From assembly GCA_036785705.1 (NCBI GenBank), contig JAWUZG010000173.1, positions 2,279,001 to 2,343,000 of the forward strand: a stretch of DNA of 64,000 bases. Direction: 5' to 3'. Both the position numbers and the translations under genes were made by a program. The stretch is from Acanthornis magna (lineage: Eukaryota > Chordata > Aves > Passeriformes > Acanthizidae). The notes below the pieces were generated by a model. That model was not told where the DNA came from and did no database searches. It saw nothing but the letters and a program-made list of their open reading frames with translations. Shown piece by piece: positions 46,597 to 59,499 of this stretch. Numbering within the stretch: the first letter of the stretch is position 1; each line of letters starts with the position of its first letter.

Positions 46597-48829
46597 TTTG
46601 GGACCACGAGGGTGGTGTGAAGCCTTTGCACACAGAGTAGGTGCACATAATCATCACTGCATTACCAAGCTCCTTGGATGATCTCTCCTTTCCGTGTCTG
46701 TAGCTCTGGAATGAGCTCTGTCCAAAGAAGAATTGCATTAGGCAGGGACAAGGTTCTGTGCAGGTACACTGCGATTCCCTTTCAGCTCAGCTGGTATTTT
46801 GCTGTGTTTTTGCCAATCGGGATATAGCACTTCAGGAGTGGAAGAAGATGTTTTACCAAGCCTTCTCTCAGCTCATGCTTTACTGCAAATATTGATGGTT
46901 TACGACATGAATGCTTTATTGCTGAATTTTCTGCTGGGTTGTTACTTGATTTCAGTAATGAATTCCAGCCTGTTTATTTTTTTATTTATTTACCTACTTA
47001 TTTATTTTAAGCAGAGCTAACAAGTTTCACAAGAATTATGTGTCATAGGGAGGTGTCTTAGCTAATTCAAAGAAGCAAATTGCAAGAGCAGGAAACCTCA
47101 GCATGTGAATTAAATTTTATAAGAGAGACACAAAGTACAGTATGTTCTCATCATGATGGACGATTGCACTGAGACAAAGAACTGCTGCACTGGGGAATGA
47201 TCTAGTCCCACCCAATCCCTAGAAAAAAAACCTGATTTGTCCCAAAGCAGGGAAATCCCTCCTTGTCTGCAGCTGACTGGGAGTACCACATATCTCTGAA
47301 ATGAATGGCACAATCACTAAACACAGGATGCTTCCCCTACACTCTGAAATATACCCAGAAGGTCCTTCTGATCCCAGATTTTCATCTGGAAACCAAATTT
47401 TGAGACGTGACGTATTAAAATTGTCAGTAATCAGGAGTGGGAGGTTCCCCACCATCCTACCAAATAAATTTTTAGAAAAAAGTATCATTCTTTGACTTGA
47501 ATATTGATGAGTCTCATTTTTTTTCTGAGTTAATTTCCTATCTGAACGTGAGGTCTTCATTATTATTCATGTTTATTTCTCATTGGAATAACTTTCCTAC
47601 CTCCTTAGCTCTGAGAGGGTTAATGTTTAAATGAATACTGGATGTGCTGCATAAGTAAAGACTTATCTAAAATGCTAAATTGTCTTTGTCACTTGGAACC
47701 TCTCTGAACTTCTTAACTAAAAAGGGAGGATAAGAAAACAGAAGAGAAGAGGCCAGAGAAATCCCAACTCCAGGTTTTTTTTTTTAATTCTTTGTTGCAA
47801 AGGACCGAATATTCCTGCACTAGAGCAGTTTTTGGTGAGAAAAAACACTGTTGATATTTTTCTGAGGATATCTGACATTTATCCTTGCAAGATGAAGGTC
47901 AAACACTGTGCAGGCAACATTCCTTCTCCACCCATCAGCAGACACTGAGCTCCCAGACACATCTCTGCTTCCAGAACTGACTCCTCAGAGCCCAAATGTG
48001 GAAACCAAACCCTGCTACAACTCGAGCACTCCAGCTCTTCCTGGACATAAACTTCTGTGTAACCCAAAACTTACATCCCTGTAGTACGATTTCCCTGTCA
48101 GCACTTTCTCACACACTGAAGGGATCTGGAATGACCTGCTACGACAGCACCAACTCCTAAAACATACCATATTGTCTTTCTGGACCCACACTGAATGTTC
48201 CCACTTACACAAGTGAGCATTAGTCCTGGTTTGCCAAAGCAGGAGCAGAAGCCTCCTGTTTTGTCCTTCTGACATTGACCAGTGCTAGATATCCACCAGA
48301 TGGCTAAAAAAAATAAAAAAAATCTTTACCAACCTTGGAGGCACTGATGTGGTACGGTACCAGCTGACACCAGCTGTTGATCACCTAAACCTTGCAATTT
48401 TTATTTTCCTTAATGTACATCAGCTGCAGAGCTTACTGTCACATAACATTTGCAACTGTCTAATCTCCATATTCTCCTCCAAATCAGGAATTTGTCTCAA
48501 CAACAATCTCTGATTCTGCAAATACATTATATCACACATTAGGATATTCGTGTTGATCCTTTAAAATGCAGTCGCAGAAGCACTACATAAGGTGTAGATG
48601 AACAAATTCAGTTAGAAGTATCATTCCTGTACATGTATTTGTGAGAAGTCTTTTATTTACTCAGCTAAATCAGGAAAAATAATCATACACTGTAATTTTT
48701 TTATCTTTAGGAGTTGTATGATATATGCCAAATCAAACATGTAACTTATCCATCTTTAACAGCATTCTTTGTGCCATATAACTGAACAGCAGCTGCCTTG
48801 TCAAGTGACCAAGAAATTAGACTTTGGCA
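46597..48829. other. Unique non-coding sequence
   Basis: Frames of 60-113 codons are present without domains. No transposon is recognised. Confidence 0.45.
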
Positions 48830-49110
48830 AAACAGGGGTTTTCATCAGCATATGACCTTAAGATAACATTTACATTTCAGGAGATGCTGTTCCAGTCAGA
48901 ACAGAACTGCAGGGCAAATTCACATCTCTGAATACTCATGGAGGCATCTGACAGAAAAGCTAATAAACGCGCAAGATTAGTACAGTTTTATTTTCCATAA
49001 ATCTGGGACATGTTCAGCAATGTCAAACGGGTTCTTGTGCTTTTAAACGAATAAATAAACCCAAGCTTACTCTGAAGCTCAGAAGTGAGGTGGAATTAAT
49101 TTAGCTCATT
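48830..49110. promoter_or_regulatory. Possible conserved non-coding block
   Basis: Repeat-free, balanced composition, with scattered CpG in an AT-rich setting (AATAAACGCGCAAGATTAGT, TCAAACGGGTTC, TTTTAAACGAATAAATAAAC). No splice or coding signal. Called on texture alone. Confidence 0.18.
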
Positions 49111-50409
49111 ACCATTTAAATGATAGATGGACAGGGTAAACTCTTTTGAGGCAGGGGATGGACAATGCAGAGAGGAGAGCAGTGGTATTACATAAATTTG
49201 GGCTCCCTGGCTTAGATGATTGGATTCAGATGTTTCCAAGGAAATCATTTGCTCCAAAAGGGCTCTTTGGTTACTAACAGGTACAGCAATCATATTTAAA
49301 ATGTTTTTACTCACAGTCAGGCTCCTATATCTTCAGTCACATGGGATTTACAGGAGGGTTTATCCTTGGGCTGCTCTGTTGAGCGCAGAGAATTCAGGTG
49401 GGTGTTTTCAGAGGGTTAGGCTGCCAAGACATACAGAGTAAAAAACAACATGTTTAGGGGAGAAATATTTTGCTTTAGCAATTCTGGCTCTAATTTATTT
49501 CCCACTTTTGCAGTAGGTCATTATTTCCCACTGTTAACTTAAAGAGAAATTTGAAGAGAAGTAACAGGTAGGTTTTTGCTTTTTTCATTTAGTCCATGAG
49601 AAAAGGAGGTACTTGGGAAGCTGAGAATAAGAAGGTAAGATCTTCATACCTAGCCTAGGATGAGTTAGAAAGAAACATTTAAACATTCTGTAAATAGCTC
49701 AGTCTTCTGTCGGCCAAGTTCCATTGAAAAGAAGGAATTAAATGGTAGCTCATTTGTATTTGTCTTATTTAAAAGAGATAAAGAAGGGCCCCAAAACAAT
49801 GAGAGATTAGGAGGCTTCACATGTGACACTTATGCTGCAAAATCACAAATGAATTGCTTTTCTTCTGGTTCTCTTGTAACCTGGAAGCTTGATGTGAACT
49901 CTCCAAAATTTCCTGGGCACCCAAAGGTTTCTCCTCACAGTTTCCAGGGAGTTAATAACTCCAGTAAGAGTTGTGGATAACTGTGTACAGAGCTGTGACA
50001 ACATTTTGAGGTTGGGATCAGACACCTCTGGTGACATAACAAGAAGGATGGGGACAAGAATTTTGTGGGAATTGGGTAACTCTTATAACTTCATAATAAT
50101 GCTTCTTCCTAACAAAAGAGCTCTTTAATAAATGGTCCCACGTGTGGCTTTTCTCAATCCAGTTGGTCTCCTGAGTGGTGACAAAGTTTTCATCATCCAT
50201 GCCTTTTCCAATTTTTCACATTTGAAACCTGATGTTCTGCCTCAACCTGGTTTCTTTGTGCTTGCCTCCTTCTTTCTGGCTGTTTCCTATCCCTCCCTGC
50301 ACTTCAGACCTCACCCAAGACGAAGATGAATATAGCCTGGGCTACTCAGGGAGAGCACATTCTCTCCTATTTCCTAGATTTCCCTTCAACTGGAAAAATG
50401 CAAATAAGG
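49111..50409. other. Unique non-coding sequence
   Basis: Nothing recognised. Confidence 0.5.
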
Positions 50410-50652
50410 TTGTGTTGTTTTTTGTTGTTGTTTTTTTTTTTTTTTTTTTTTTTAATTGTTGTTTTTGATTTTTTTTTGTTTTGTTTTGTTTTGGGGTTTT
50501 TTGTTTGTTTTATTTTGGTTGGGGTTTTTTTTGGTTTTTTTTTGTTTTTTTCCCCCCTGTGGGGTTTTTTTGTTTGTTTGTTTTTCGGTCTTTGGTTTTT
50601 GGTTTTTGTTTTTTTTGTGGGGTTTTTTTGGTGTGGGTTTTTTTTCCCCCTA
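50410..50652. repeat. T/G-rich low-complexity tract
   Basis: About 240 bases that on the plus strand are almost only T and G, including T23 at 50431-50453 and many GGGGTTTTTT, GTTTGTTTG and GGTTTTTGG units, with small CCCCCC and TTTTTCCCCC islands near 50551 and 50642. Not a simple tandem repeat. Frames in all plus-strand registers give F/L/V/G-rich artefact proteins that look like membrane segments but are not. Confidence 0.9.
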
Positions 50653-52069
50653 CCCAGGAACAGCTCTTTCACCACCATATCTTATACAAAGAAAATACAA
50701 TAGATATAATCTGCCACAGCATCCCATATTCCTGGACATCCTTTGACCTCCGCCACGAAATATACTGAATCCAAACCCATGAGTGACGCTCTCCTCACTC
50801 ATACACATACTTTGAGCCAAAAACTGGGACAACCATCTGCAAAAAGGGAGTGATTTTGGAGTGGGGAGACGTAGCTACCCATGTACGTCTTGCAAAGTGA
50901 CTAGTGATATTGGGAGCCTCAGCTCTAGGACTACAAACATGGTTTTAGTCTTGTTTTTACTGTTTATTATGAATCCAAAGCTTTCTCATTTTAGACTTGA
51001 GAGTATGAGAAAGCTTAAGAAAAGGCAGAAAGGTGGAAGAGCCAAGTAGGATAGTAAAAACAATAGGATGATCCTTAATTGCCTTATTTTTTGTGAGACA
51101 AATTACGCCAGCATGAGCACTAAGGAGGAATTTGGATGAAAAAAAAAAGGTTGAATGACTCATCACCCTGAGTACCAGAGGCTGCTATGTGAGCAGATTG
51201 ATAATACTGGTGGGTCTTCTCCAGTGCTTTTGGGGAATTAGATGCAAAAAGGGCACCAAAACAGAATCAGTGGGTACTCCCAGAAGTTTTTCAGGTAGAT
51301 TGAGCATGTCAGCAGAAACCATCCTGGGACAGTGCTGTGTTTGACATCCAGCCCAGGAGCAGGACCAGAGCAGAAAGGGCTGCAGGGCTGGTTGGTGGTG
51401 CTTGTCTGGGTGGTTTTGCAGAGAGAAACCTGACAGAGGATTGTAGGCATGGTAGAGATGGGTGTAATTTTCTCCTATATAAATTTAAAAATAAAATAAT
51501 CCTAGGTGATTTTTGTTGTCTCAGGAGTGGACTGACAGAGTCACCTGCTGCAGAAAAACGTAACTCAAGTGTCTCTAATCTGAGTCCCCATTTTCTGAGT
51601 CCCCCTTCACAACATTAAGGGAACTCCAAGAAGGTCTCTTTCTCTAAAGGGCTCCAAGGGCTTTTTGTTTTCCTCTTTCTTGGCCTGGAACAGCCTAAAT
51701 TTGTTAACACAAGCAGAATACAGTGCCAACTGCATTGCTTTTGGGAAGAGCTTTAGTGGGTGAGGTTGGGATTTCCACTGACGAAGGAAGTTTTCTTAGA
51801 GGAGTTTGTTGATGGGTAAGTTTGCAAGTGGCTTGGCTCTTTGTTTTTCTGATCTGCTGGCATTTCCTTTCTTATTTCTCCCCACAATTTAGGAGTCTAC
51901 AGCAGGACTACTTTAAGACACACAAATAAAACGAGATGAAAAAAAGTGTTAATAATACATCTGAAGATTGGAGGAGACAGAGGGAGGACAGAGGAAAGGG
52001 ACTTTTGCTTCTACAGCACCACAGAATGAAAACATCTGTTTCCAGTTGACTCACATTCCTGAAGATGCA
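50653..52069. other. Unique non-coding sequence
   Basis: Nothing recognised. Confidence 0.5.
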
Positions 52070-52860
52070 CTAGCCCTTGATCAAACCCATCCAGAAGATC
52101 TCACATGAGCTGGGGGGTTTATATCAGCATTACACAGCTGGCTCACGGGCAGCCCTCACTGGCCAGGTAGCTAACAGAGCTGAGGTATTTGCTTTTCTCC
52201 TATTTTATTTTAAGGAGCTAGGCTGCTTTGCAAACAATGAATTACATTTCTCCACTGCTGACAATTGCCATAGTTCTCGTGGATGCCTCATTGCTCTGGG
52301 CTTGGACTTCAGCCACGGCACTATTGCCTCTGTGCCCACCTTTCAATTGCTGCTCACCAACCATCCATCCATCCCTCTGATTCCCTGGCAGAGCAGCCTG
52401 GAATTAGGCAGGCGTGCTGCACTTCGCCGTGCTGCAAGCGTCTTTATTTTTGTTGGCTGGGGAAAAGCTGCTGGTCTCAGTTTCTTTTAAAATATTTTGT
52501 GCTAAAGAGAGGAAAGGAAGCTGAGCTGCAGAGCCTGGGGGCTCCATTCACTGCAAAGCTTAACTTCTTCAGGTCAGCTGCCAACAGCTACCAGCGCTGT
52601 GTCTTCCAGCATCTGGTGTTGGAGGGTGATTTGGTAAAGGGAATGTGTGCCTCCCTCTAAGCCCGTGAGCTGCCCTCCCGATTTCAGTGAGAATATTCAA
52701 ATCGTTCACATGCCTCAGCTGTAAACGGAGGTGGCAAATGGAAAGAAAATGAAATATACGGGTGTTTTCCTTTTTATATGTTGCCCACAGGAGGAATGAC
52801 TTTGTGGATGCTGACAGGTCCTGCAGCCACAATATAATTCCTTAAAAATATATATCATTA
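52070..52860. promoter_or_regulatory. Candidate conserved regulatory block
   Basis: Repeat-free block with more CpG than its surroundings and motif-rich parts such as CTGCTTTGCAAACAATGAAT (TTTGCAAA and ACAATG resemble POU and SOX cores) and GAATATTCAAATCGTTCACA. A 137-codon frame without an ATG start (52077-52490) overlaps it but has no recognisable domain. I read it as non-coding; function is inferred. Confidence 0.22.
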
Positions 52861-55009
52861 AAAACCCTCTTGTTTAGTTTCTGAGGAATGAACAAATGGG
52901 TTTTCAGGCAAAAGTTTAAAGTTTGCTCCCTCATATTTGTCATGGACCACACTCAGACTAGGATTACTCTAAGCAGCATGTGGAGGGTGTAACTAAATAG
53001 CATATTACAAACTGAGGTCTGGCAATGTTTTTCAATTTAACTTTAGCAAAAAGCACTGTTTTTTCAGGCCAGCAGAGCAGTATCTCATCACCTTTCCTTG
53101 CACCCAACACATATCCACAGGTGGATCAAATGGAGCCCAGTTCCAGGAAAGAATTCAAACTTTCATCATGGGCAGAAACTAAAATTCCTTCACTGCTTTT
53201 CTGCCCTGTACTCTGTGTAAACTCATACTTAAACTCTGAGCGTGGTGTTGGACTGTAATAGTTGGAAAGACCTTCCTACAAAAGTGCAGTTTTAAGGTCA
53301 GCCATCAAATCCCAAACACTGCAGATGGCGTGCTGGTGGCTGGACATCATTTGGACAGATCCAAATTCCCCTTTGGCTCTCAGAAATATCCCTACTCCCT
53401 GGCACAGAAAACTGCAGCAGCTTAGGATGCTTATGAGGAAAAATGTGGCAGGGCGAGGGCAAACAAAGAAGCCACCCCCGGGTATTCTGGTCATCCTGCA
53501 GAGAGCTCCGCACACGTGTGCTTCCTCTTGCCAGTCCAGGAGAGTTAATTGCACATTTCCCTCAGGAAAATGTACACAGAGGGGGTGAGATGCCAGGGGT
53601 GCATGGTGCTGCTTGGTTCACGGTGGTGTCTTCATCTGCTCCTCACCTCTGGCACTCAGGAGCTGGGACACACAGGAGCTGCTGCAAAGCTGATGTTACA
53701 GGGCTTGCCTTCTTTCCTGTGACAAAGATCGTCCTGTAATGCATGGTTCTGGAAGCTCCTCTGACGTGCAAGTCTCATTGCCTGTGAAAGGATAGGGATT
53801 CTGTATCCCAGATTGCATGGTGGGGTCTGGGAAGAATCCCTTGGCTTTCTCATTCTGGTGAGAGCTTGTGAGCAGGGAAAGAAGAGGGCAAAGGTCTTAC
53901 GAGAGACTCAAATCTGATCTGGAAGTGACTGAGACCTGTTAAGTACAGACCCATTTTTAGACCTCTGCTCTATAAATATAGTTCTTGCCACCAGCACCTG
54001 CTCTACCAATAAAGTATCATCTGTGAGATGTCACTCACTGACATTCAGTGTCACACACAGAAGCAGGCCAAGCATTTGCCGAGCTGAGTGTGTTCTCTAC
54101 AGGGAGGAATATAGCTACAGATCATATGACCTGGATAATATTTGACAGGATTATGCCTCCATACATGTTTGCTCAGCACCTTATGCACCGAAGTTTCCCC
54201 AGTTTGGAGCCACAGGACATTACTGTAACCTGAGTATTATTTATGTTGGCAACTAAGAGATAGATCATGGGTGAGGAAACAAGAAGCCTGCTAGTGAATG
54301 GATTTGGGTGTTATGTCCTTCATAGAATCAAACATCTTAATATTAATATGAGATGGCACTGACCTAAACACAATGGAGAGATTCTGCCTCAGAAGCTTTA
54401 TTTTCCATAAAGATCTCGATTTTCATAAGTCACGCATATTTTTATACATTTTTGTGGCTCAAAATTGCTCTTTTCTACATGACAGCTGCAGTTCCGTGAG
54501 TGATGGAAGGATTTCCCTCCAGGAGGGGAGAGAGGCAGCAGTATTGCAGCACCCATATCTAGAAGGTCACACAACTGCAGGGAAGGGACAACTGCTTACC
54601 CCCATAACCCACTCATCTCTTTCCCAAATGGAAAAATAACTGATCTTGCATCTTACAGTTTGGGATTGCCTGGGGCGGGTTTGGTATTTCAGTCAGGCTT
54701 TGACCATTGCCTGTCCCACCTCTATAAAGATATACCAGGGGCAGGCAGCTCGGGCTCAGGGTGGGGATCTCAGCACCTCCCTGGAAATTCCCACACTGAG
54801 ATTTTGAGCTCCTGTCCTGCAGTCACTACAGGTATTTACCAGCAGCACCGAAGCTGGACCCTGCAGCCAACAGGGAGGAGGTGGTGCATCTGAAATCTCT
54901 GTTGCTGAAATCACTCCCTGGCCATGTCTCCATGATTTACCCCTCTCAGCCACTTGCTGGACACAGGGGTATTAAGGATGCAGCTTTCCATTCCCAGCTC
55001 TCATAAAGT
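52861..55009. other. Unique non-coding sequence
   Basis: A CTATAAATATAG segment near 53970 resembles a TATA or MEF2 site, but no transcript start is supported. Frames of 60-108 codons have no domains. Confidence 0.45.
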
Positions 55010-57010
55010 GCAGTTGTGGGTCTTGCTGTTTTTCAAAGCGTCTCGGCTTCGCTGCTGAACTGTGGGCACACAGCCTCCTTTCTCCCTCCATCTGCTGTCC
55101 TCCATCTCCTCACCAAGCACCTGCAGTGGCTTTCAGCACGCATTCGCTGTCTCCCTTTTGATTGCTGCATATATGTTCAAATTGTTATTTCCCAGCAGAT
55201 GTATCGCATGAAGGTACTGAATTCCCACCCTTCCCTTCCCAGCCCTCTCTCAGAGCTCTGACTCTGCTCTCATAAAAGCACCAATTTTATTGCAACAGAG
55301 CTCAGCATTTAAGCCTCGTCCTCAGATTCGTCTGTCTTAAAACAGAAGATATTATAAATATTGGCGAAGGAAAAGCAGCGAGCGTAACCTCCAAATCTCT
55401 CTTGCTCAGATCAGATGTAGCCTTCCTGCTGTAATCATTCCTCTCTCCTCCTCCTTCCCCTCCCTTCTCTCTGTTTTTGGATATGTGTTTCTCTCTGACT
55501 GTGATTCTGCAGTGGCAGAAAGGGGTCAATCTATCTGTAAAAGATGGACTCAGCCAAGCTTTTCTAGCTCTTTCCTGCTGATGGCAATTATCCGGAGGTT
55601 GGCAGCGGTCCCAGAAACCTGCAGTTCCTGCAGTCCTGCTGCTGTGGGCCTGCTCCACAAAGCCAGCATCCTAAGAGGATCACTTGGTGTGATGCCCAGG
55701 AAATGACAAACAGAAAAGGTCACACGTACTCCAAAAAGATATACTGCTCGGCAAATTTAATTGACATTGTGCAGCTTTTAAAAACGTCCCTGCAGACATT
55801 CCAGCATTTAACAGATGCAAGCAAAGAACAGAAAGAATCCAGGGCTTTAGAGAAAGGGCAGAAAAAACACATTCTGTCCCCCCAAAAGAATTTTTTCATA
55901 CCCCAGTAATATCCTTTCACATGGTCTATTGGATCAGGATAATTTTTTGTTACCCCTGACCTGACAAGTGAAATCTGCCATCCCATCCCCCAGCCTCCCT
56001 TCCTTCCCTCACACACACACTGCTGCTTTTTAAATCATTGAGCTTTCATTTCACAGGGTAGCTGTCCTTTTTTTTCCCTTGCATGTTTGTCTGTTAAAAT
56101 ATTGAACAGGGAATAAGCTCCCTGTCAAGGCTCCCTGTGCTGTGTGCAGGTTCATCGTCATGTCCTGTGTTATCTGGCCAGAGGAGGAAAATGCTGCCTG
56201 CATTAATGGGCTCTTTCTTTAACGAACAGTAACAGGAGATCTGTGGAAATTTAAGAAGGTGTCTGATATCTAATTTGCACGAGGTGGTGGGAACGCAGGA
56301 GTGGCCAGAGTGGATTTAGGATGAAGGCAGGTGGTCCTGGTTCTGCAGGGACTACACTCAGCAAGGACTCAGCTCTTCTTTTTTATTTGTTATTTATTTC
56401 AGTGTCCTTTTGCTAAGAACAAATTTAAAATCAATTGGATTTTGTAGTTTTGCTTTTAATGCTCCCTGATTAGATGGAAAATGGGGGTGGGGGGCAGCGG
56501 GGAGGGAGGAAGAAAATAAGTATAATACGACTGCAGAGGGTGCAGCAGATGTGCTTCATCTGGATACTTATTCCACTTACACCTAAGCAGTTTGGGATGA
56601 AAGGCACCATCTTCCCTGCATGGCAGTCACCATGATTCAGGTGGCCAGGATAGTAAAGAAGCGAGGTGTGGGTCCATGGGGAGCTTTGAATCGTCACTTA
56701 TGAGTCGCAGCAATCGTGTCAGCTGGACTGCTACAGAGAGCAGTGATTGATATTTCCAAAGCTTTCACGAGCTGCTATCCATACAAAGGGCCCCAGCAGC
56801 TCCCTTGCAGAGGTGTTGTAAAGCACCTGGTGCATCAGTCTAAACACTTCAGGACTGTATAAAGCAAACAGAAAGACCCCCGTGGGTTTTTCTCTGGTTA
56901 CTACATTTAAGAAGAATTAACTACTGTATCTAAACTGTGGGTATGTACAAGGACAGTATCTGTGGAGCCCTGTCACTTATTTGCCTGGATACGGCCAGAC
57001 TTAAGCAATC
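55010..57010. promoter_or_regulatory. Candidate cluster of conserved non-coding blocks
   Basis: Three repeat-poor blocks stand out: about 55010-55430 (CAAAGCGTCTCGGCTTCGCT, ATTGGCGAAGGAAAAGCAGC), about 56080-56300 (GCATTAATGGGCTCTTTCTT), and about 56700-56980 (GTCGCAGCAATCGTGTCAGC, AAGAATTAACTACTGTATC). Each has locally raised CpG and no coding signal. A purine-rich G tract (GGGGGTGGGGGGCAGCGGGG) is at about 56482-56503. The functional call is inference. Confidence 0.2.
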
Positions 57011-57152
57011 TTACAATTTCAACATAAAATCAGCAGAATAAATCTTTTCTGCAGAGCAGTATGAGCAGAGATTTTGCAGAGCATAACAGCAGCACAACAG
57101 TAGCCTGTAGAAAAGAGGGAAACAAGACAATGCAAATAGATTTTCCTTTGAC

Positions 57153-57449
57153 ATGGTGCTTTTGAATTATAAACCTACAGCTGGAAGTGACAAAATGCCC
57201 TCTGGACAGCACCTTGCTCTACCAGTCATAGAAGGTGGGGAAACACGCTTTGACCTTTTCCGCAGCAGGCAAAATAACCCCACCATTGTGGTGACTGTCG
57301 GGACCAGAGCCCAAGATTTCCAGTCCACCCCGTGCTTAAAGAGCAGGTCAGACAAAAATAGAGGGGACTGGATGGTGACAGATCCATTTCAGGGTAATTT
57401 TCAGTGTACGTCTACTTCAAAAGAAGGTCCCATTGGGAAGAAAACGTGA
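57153..57449 (+). CDS. Unidentified open frame
   Basis: ATG-started frame of 98 codons in non-repetitive DNA. Polar product without signal peptide, membrane span or known motif; it includes the string GGETRFDLFRSRQNNPTIVV. The minus strand is open for 62 codons over part of it. No splice sites or poly(A) signal tie it to a transcript. Probably chance, listed because its composition is unusually protein-like. Confidence 0.12.
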   Translation: MVLLNYKPTAGSDKMPSGQHLALPVIEGGETRFDLFRSRQNNPTIVVTVGTRAQDFQSTPCLKSRSDKNRGDWMVTDPFQGNFQCTSTSKEGPIGKKT

Positions 57450-59204
57450 CTTTTGACTTCCTTATCATGGAGATGGCAAAATCCACATTCTGAAGTAAAG
57501 CTGAACCTCATTGTTTAAGGAAAGTCTAAAATACAGTTGTGGGGCAAATTTTCAGGGCTTTATTCTTTCTAATTCTGCACAGGATTTGTCCATCCTTCAC
57601 CCACCTCAGTGTCAGATTTCTCAGCTAGAAACTTCATGCCAGTTCCTATCCCAAGCCACGCAGAGTGGGCGAGGCATTGCCCTTCCTTTGAGACATCCTT
57701 TGGAACCAATGCAACCCCATAACAGTTTTCAACCCTGACAAAGTCTCTTTTCAAAGAGGTTTTAAATGTTGTGATTGTCAAGAAAAGTGTGAACTAATAA
57801 AGCTTCAGTTTACATAGCATTATAATAGGATTTTGGCTTCCTTACGGACCAGAAAACTTCAGTCTGAGAACCTGCTATCAGAAATAGTTAACTTTCTAAC
57901 AGGCATTGTTTCCGATAAAGGGTTTTTGCTCTTGACAAAACCAGCATATATTAAGTGACTCATAGCTGTGTAATATTATTGCCTGATTTCATAACACACT
58001 CTCCTGTTACACTGGACTTCACAGAAGCAGCACAATAAAATTCAGAAGTTGATCTCCTCTGTACTGCAGACTTCTGTTGACACAATTATATTGGTCAGGA
58101 GAGGCAAGAGGTGAGATCTCTAGCTGTAGAGCAACAATCAAGAAAAGCCTGATTGTAAAAAATGTCACAGAAGCCAAAACTGAGCTTTTACCATATCACT
58201 GCATTTGCCTCAGGATGTGGGGGAGAAGATGAAGGATATACTTTCCCATTCCAAATACCTTAAACCTTCTAGTTCTGTCTTTTCAGGGGGCAAAATCTGG
58301 AAGGCACCTTGATATTTGAAACATGAAATGTTTTATGAGTTAAAGCTTGATTTAGATCTTCTGTCTCAAAAACTCAAAAGCTCCAATCATTTAGACCACA
58401 GGAAACTTGCCAGCTGTGGAAATACTAAGGCTTTTACTGCATGCAAGTGAGCTGTTCTGACTCCATCTGCTAAAATGGTAAATTTTTGCATATGCTTGTT
58501 TTGACTGATACCCAATCCTGAGTACTTTGTAAGGCATTTACACATGCAGGCCTGGTGAAAACGATTCAGCTCTCGCCAGCTCTGCAAGGTGAGCAGCTCA
58601 TTAGAGGAAAGTGTCAGGGTGGATCTTTGTGACTTATCTGCAGAGACACAAAATTTGTAAACCTCTGCCTTGTTCTGTCATCCAAAATGTTATTAAAAGC
58701 AAGAAGCTGTAGCTTTTCTGGTCATCTCGGGAAAATAGGTGAAATGCATAAAGGGAGGGCCTATACATCCCAGTGAAATTATTTTAATTTATGGACTACT
58801 AATATTCTGCAATTCGATGTTGGATTGATTTTATAAATCTTGCCATTAGACTTTCCTGTTTTCACTTTTTATAGCTACTAAGTGTTTGGAAATCTTAGTA
58901 GATTAAAACTTCAGGAAACATAGAAAATCTTTCTTTGAAGCCACTCCTTTCTTCTTACAGAACATTTAGAGCTAGAATAACAAAAAAATTCTAGGAATAA
59001 ACCCCTGTGGTGTGTCAGTGTGAAATATCATCAGTGGGAACTCGAAGATTGTATAGTCTCAGGAGGAATAAGAGAACACAATTTAATTAAAGCTCCTTAT
59101 TTTAATTGCAAAATTGTATCATTTTTTAGTCCAATCTTTGGTAGGGAAAAAACCCATGAACTGGATTGCGGCCAAGTATGATGGATGTTTCTTGCTGTTA
59201 CACA
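57450..59204. other. Unique AT-rich non-coding sequence
   Basis: Around 58730-58860 the texture resembles conserved DNA (TGCATAAAGGGAGGGCCTAT), but nothing specific is recognised. Confidence 0.45.
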
Positions 59205-59300
59205 ACAGTTTAGGAGGGAATCGTGGAATCTTGCAGTAATTTCACGGAAGGGACCTCTGGAGGTCACCTAACCCAGCCCTGCCCTCAGAAACACTGCATA
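59205..59300 (-). mobile_element. CR1 LINE, short 3' end
   Basis: Minus-strand tail: GGAATCGTGGAATCTTGCAG then GAAGGGACCTCTGGAGGTCA and CCCAGCCCTGCCCTCAGA, like the old AGAATC..GGAAGGGACCTCTGGAGGTCATCTAG terminus. About 90 bases remain. Confidence 0.65.
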
Positions 59301-59499
59301 ATTCTATTTCCAACCAAAACTGGGTAGAAACCAGGGCAGGAAGGAGGTCATGATCAGTCAGGGGAGCAGCTCTGGGGCCAGCATGATTGTCAGTGAAGCA
59401 CTCCAGTGCCATGCACGGAAGGGTTGCCCAAACTGGGAGAACCTCAGGGGAACAGAGGGAGTTGCCAGGAGCCCACAGCTCATGGGACAGGAGCTGATG
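59301..59499. other. Unassigned sequence upstream of long CR1 copy
   Basis: Moderately GC-rich. It may be more 5' CR1 ORF2 sequence belonging to the next element, but I cannot match it. Confidence 0.4.

Noticed and set aside
50326..50768. Overlapping frames of up to 125 codons with membrane-like F/L/V/G runs
   Set aside because: Translation of the T/G-rich low-complexity tract. All three plus registers look alike.
52077..52490. 137-codon frame
   Set aside because: No ATG start and no domain. Better read as part of a repeat-free, CpG-retaining non-coding block.
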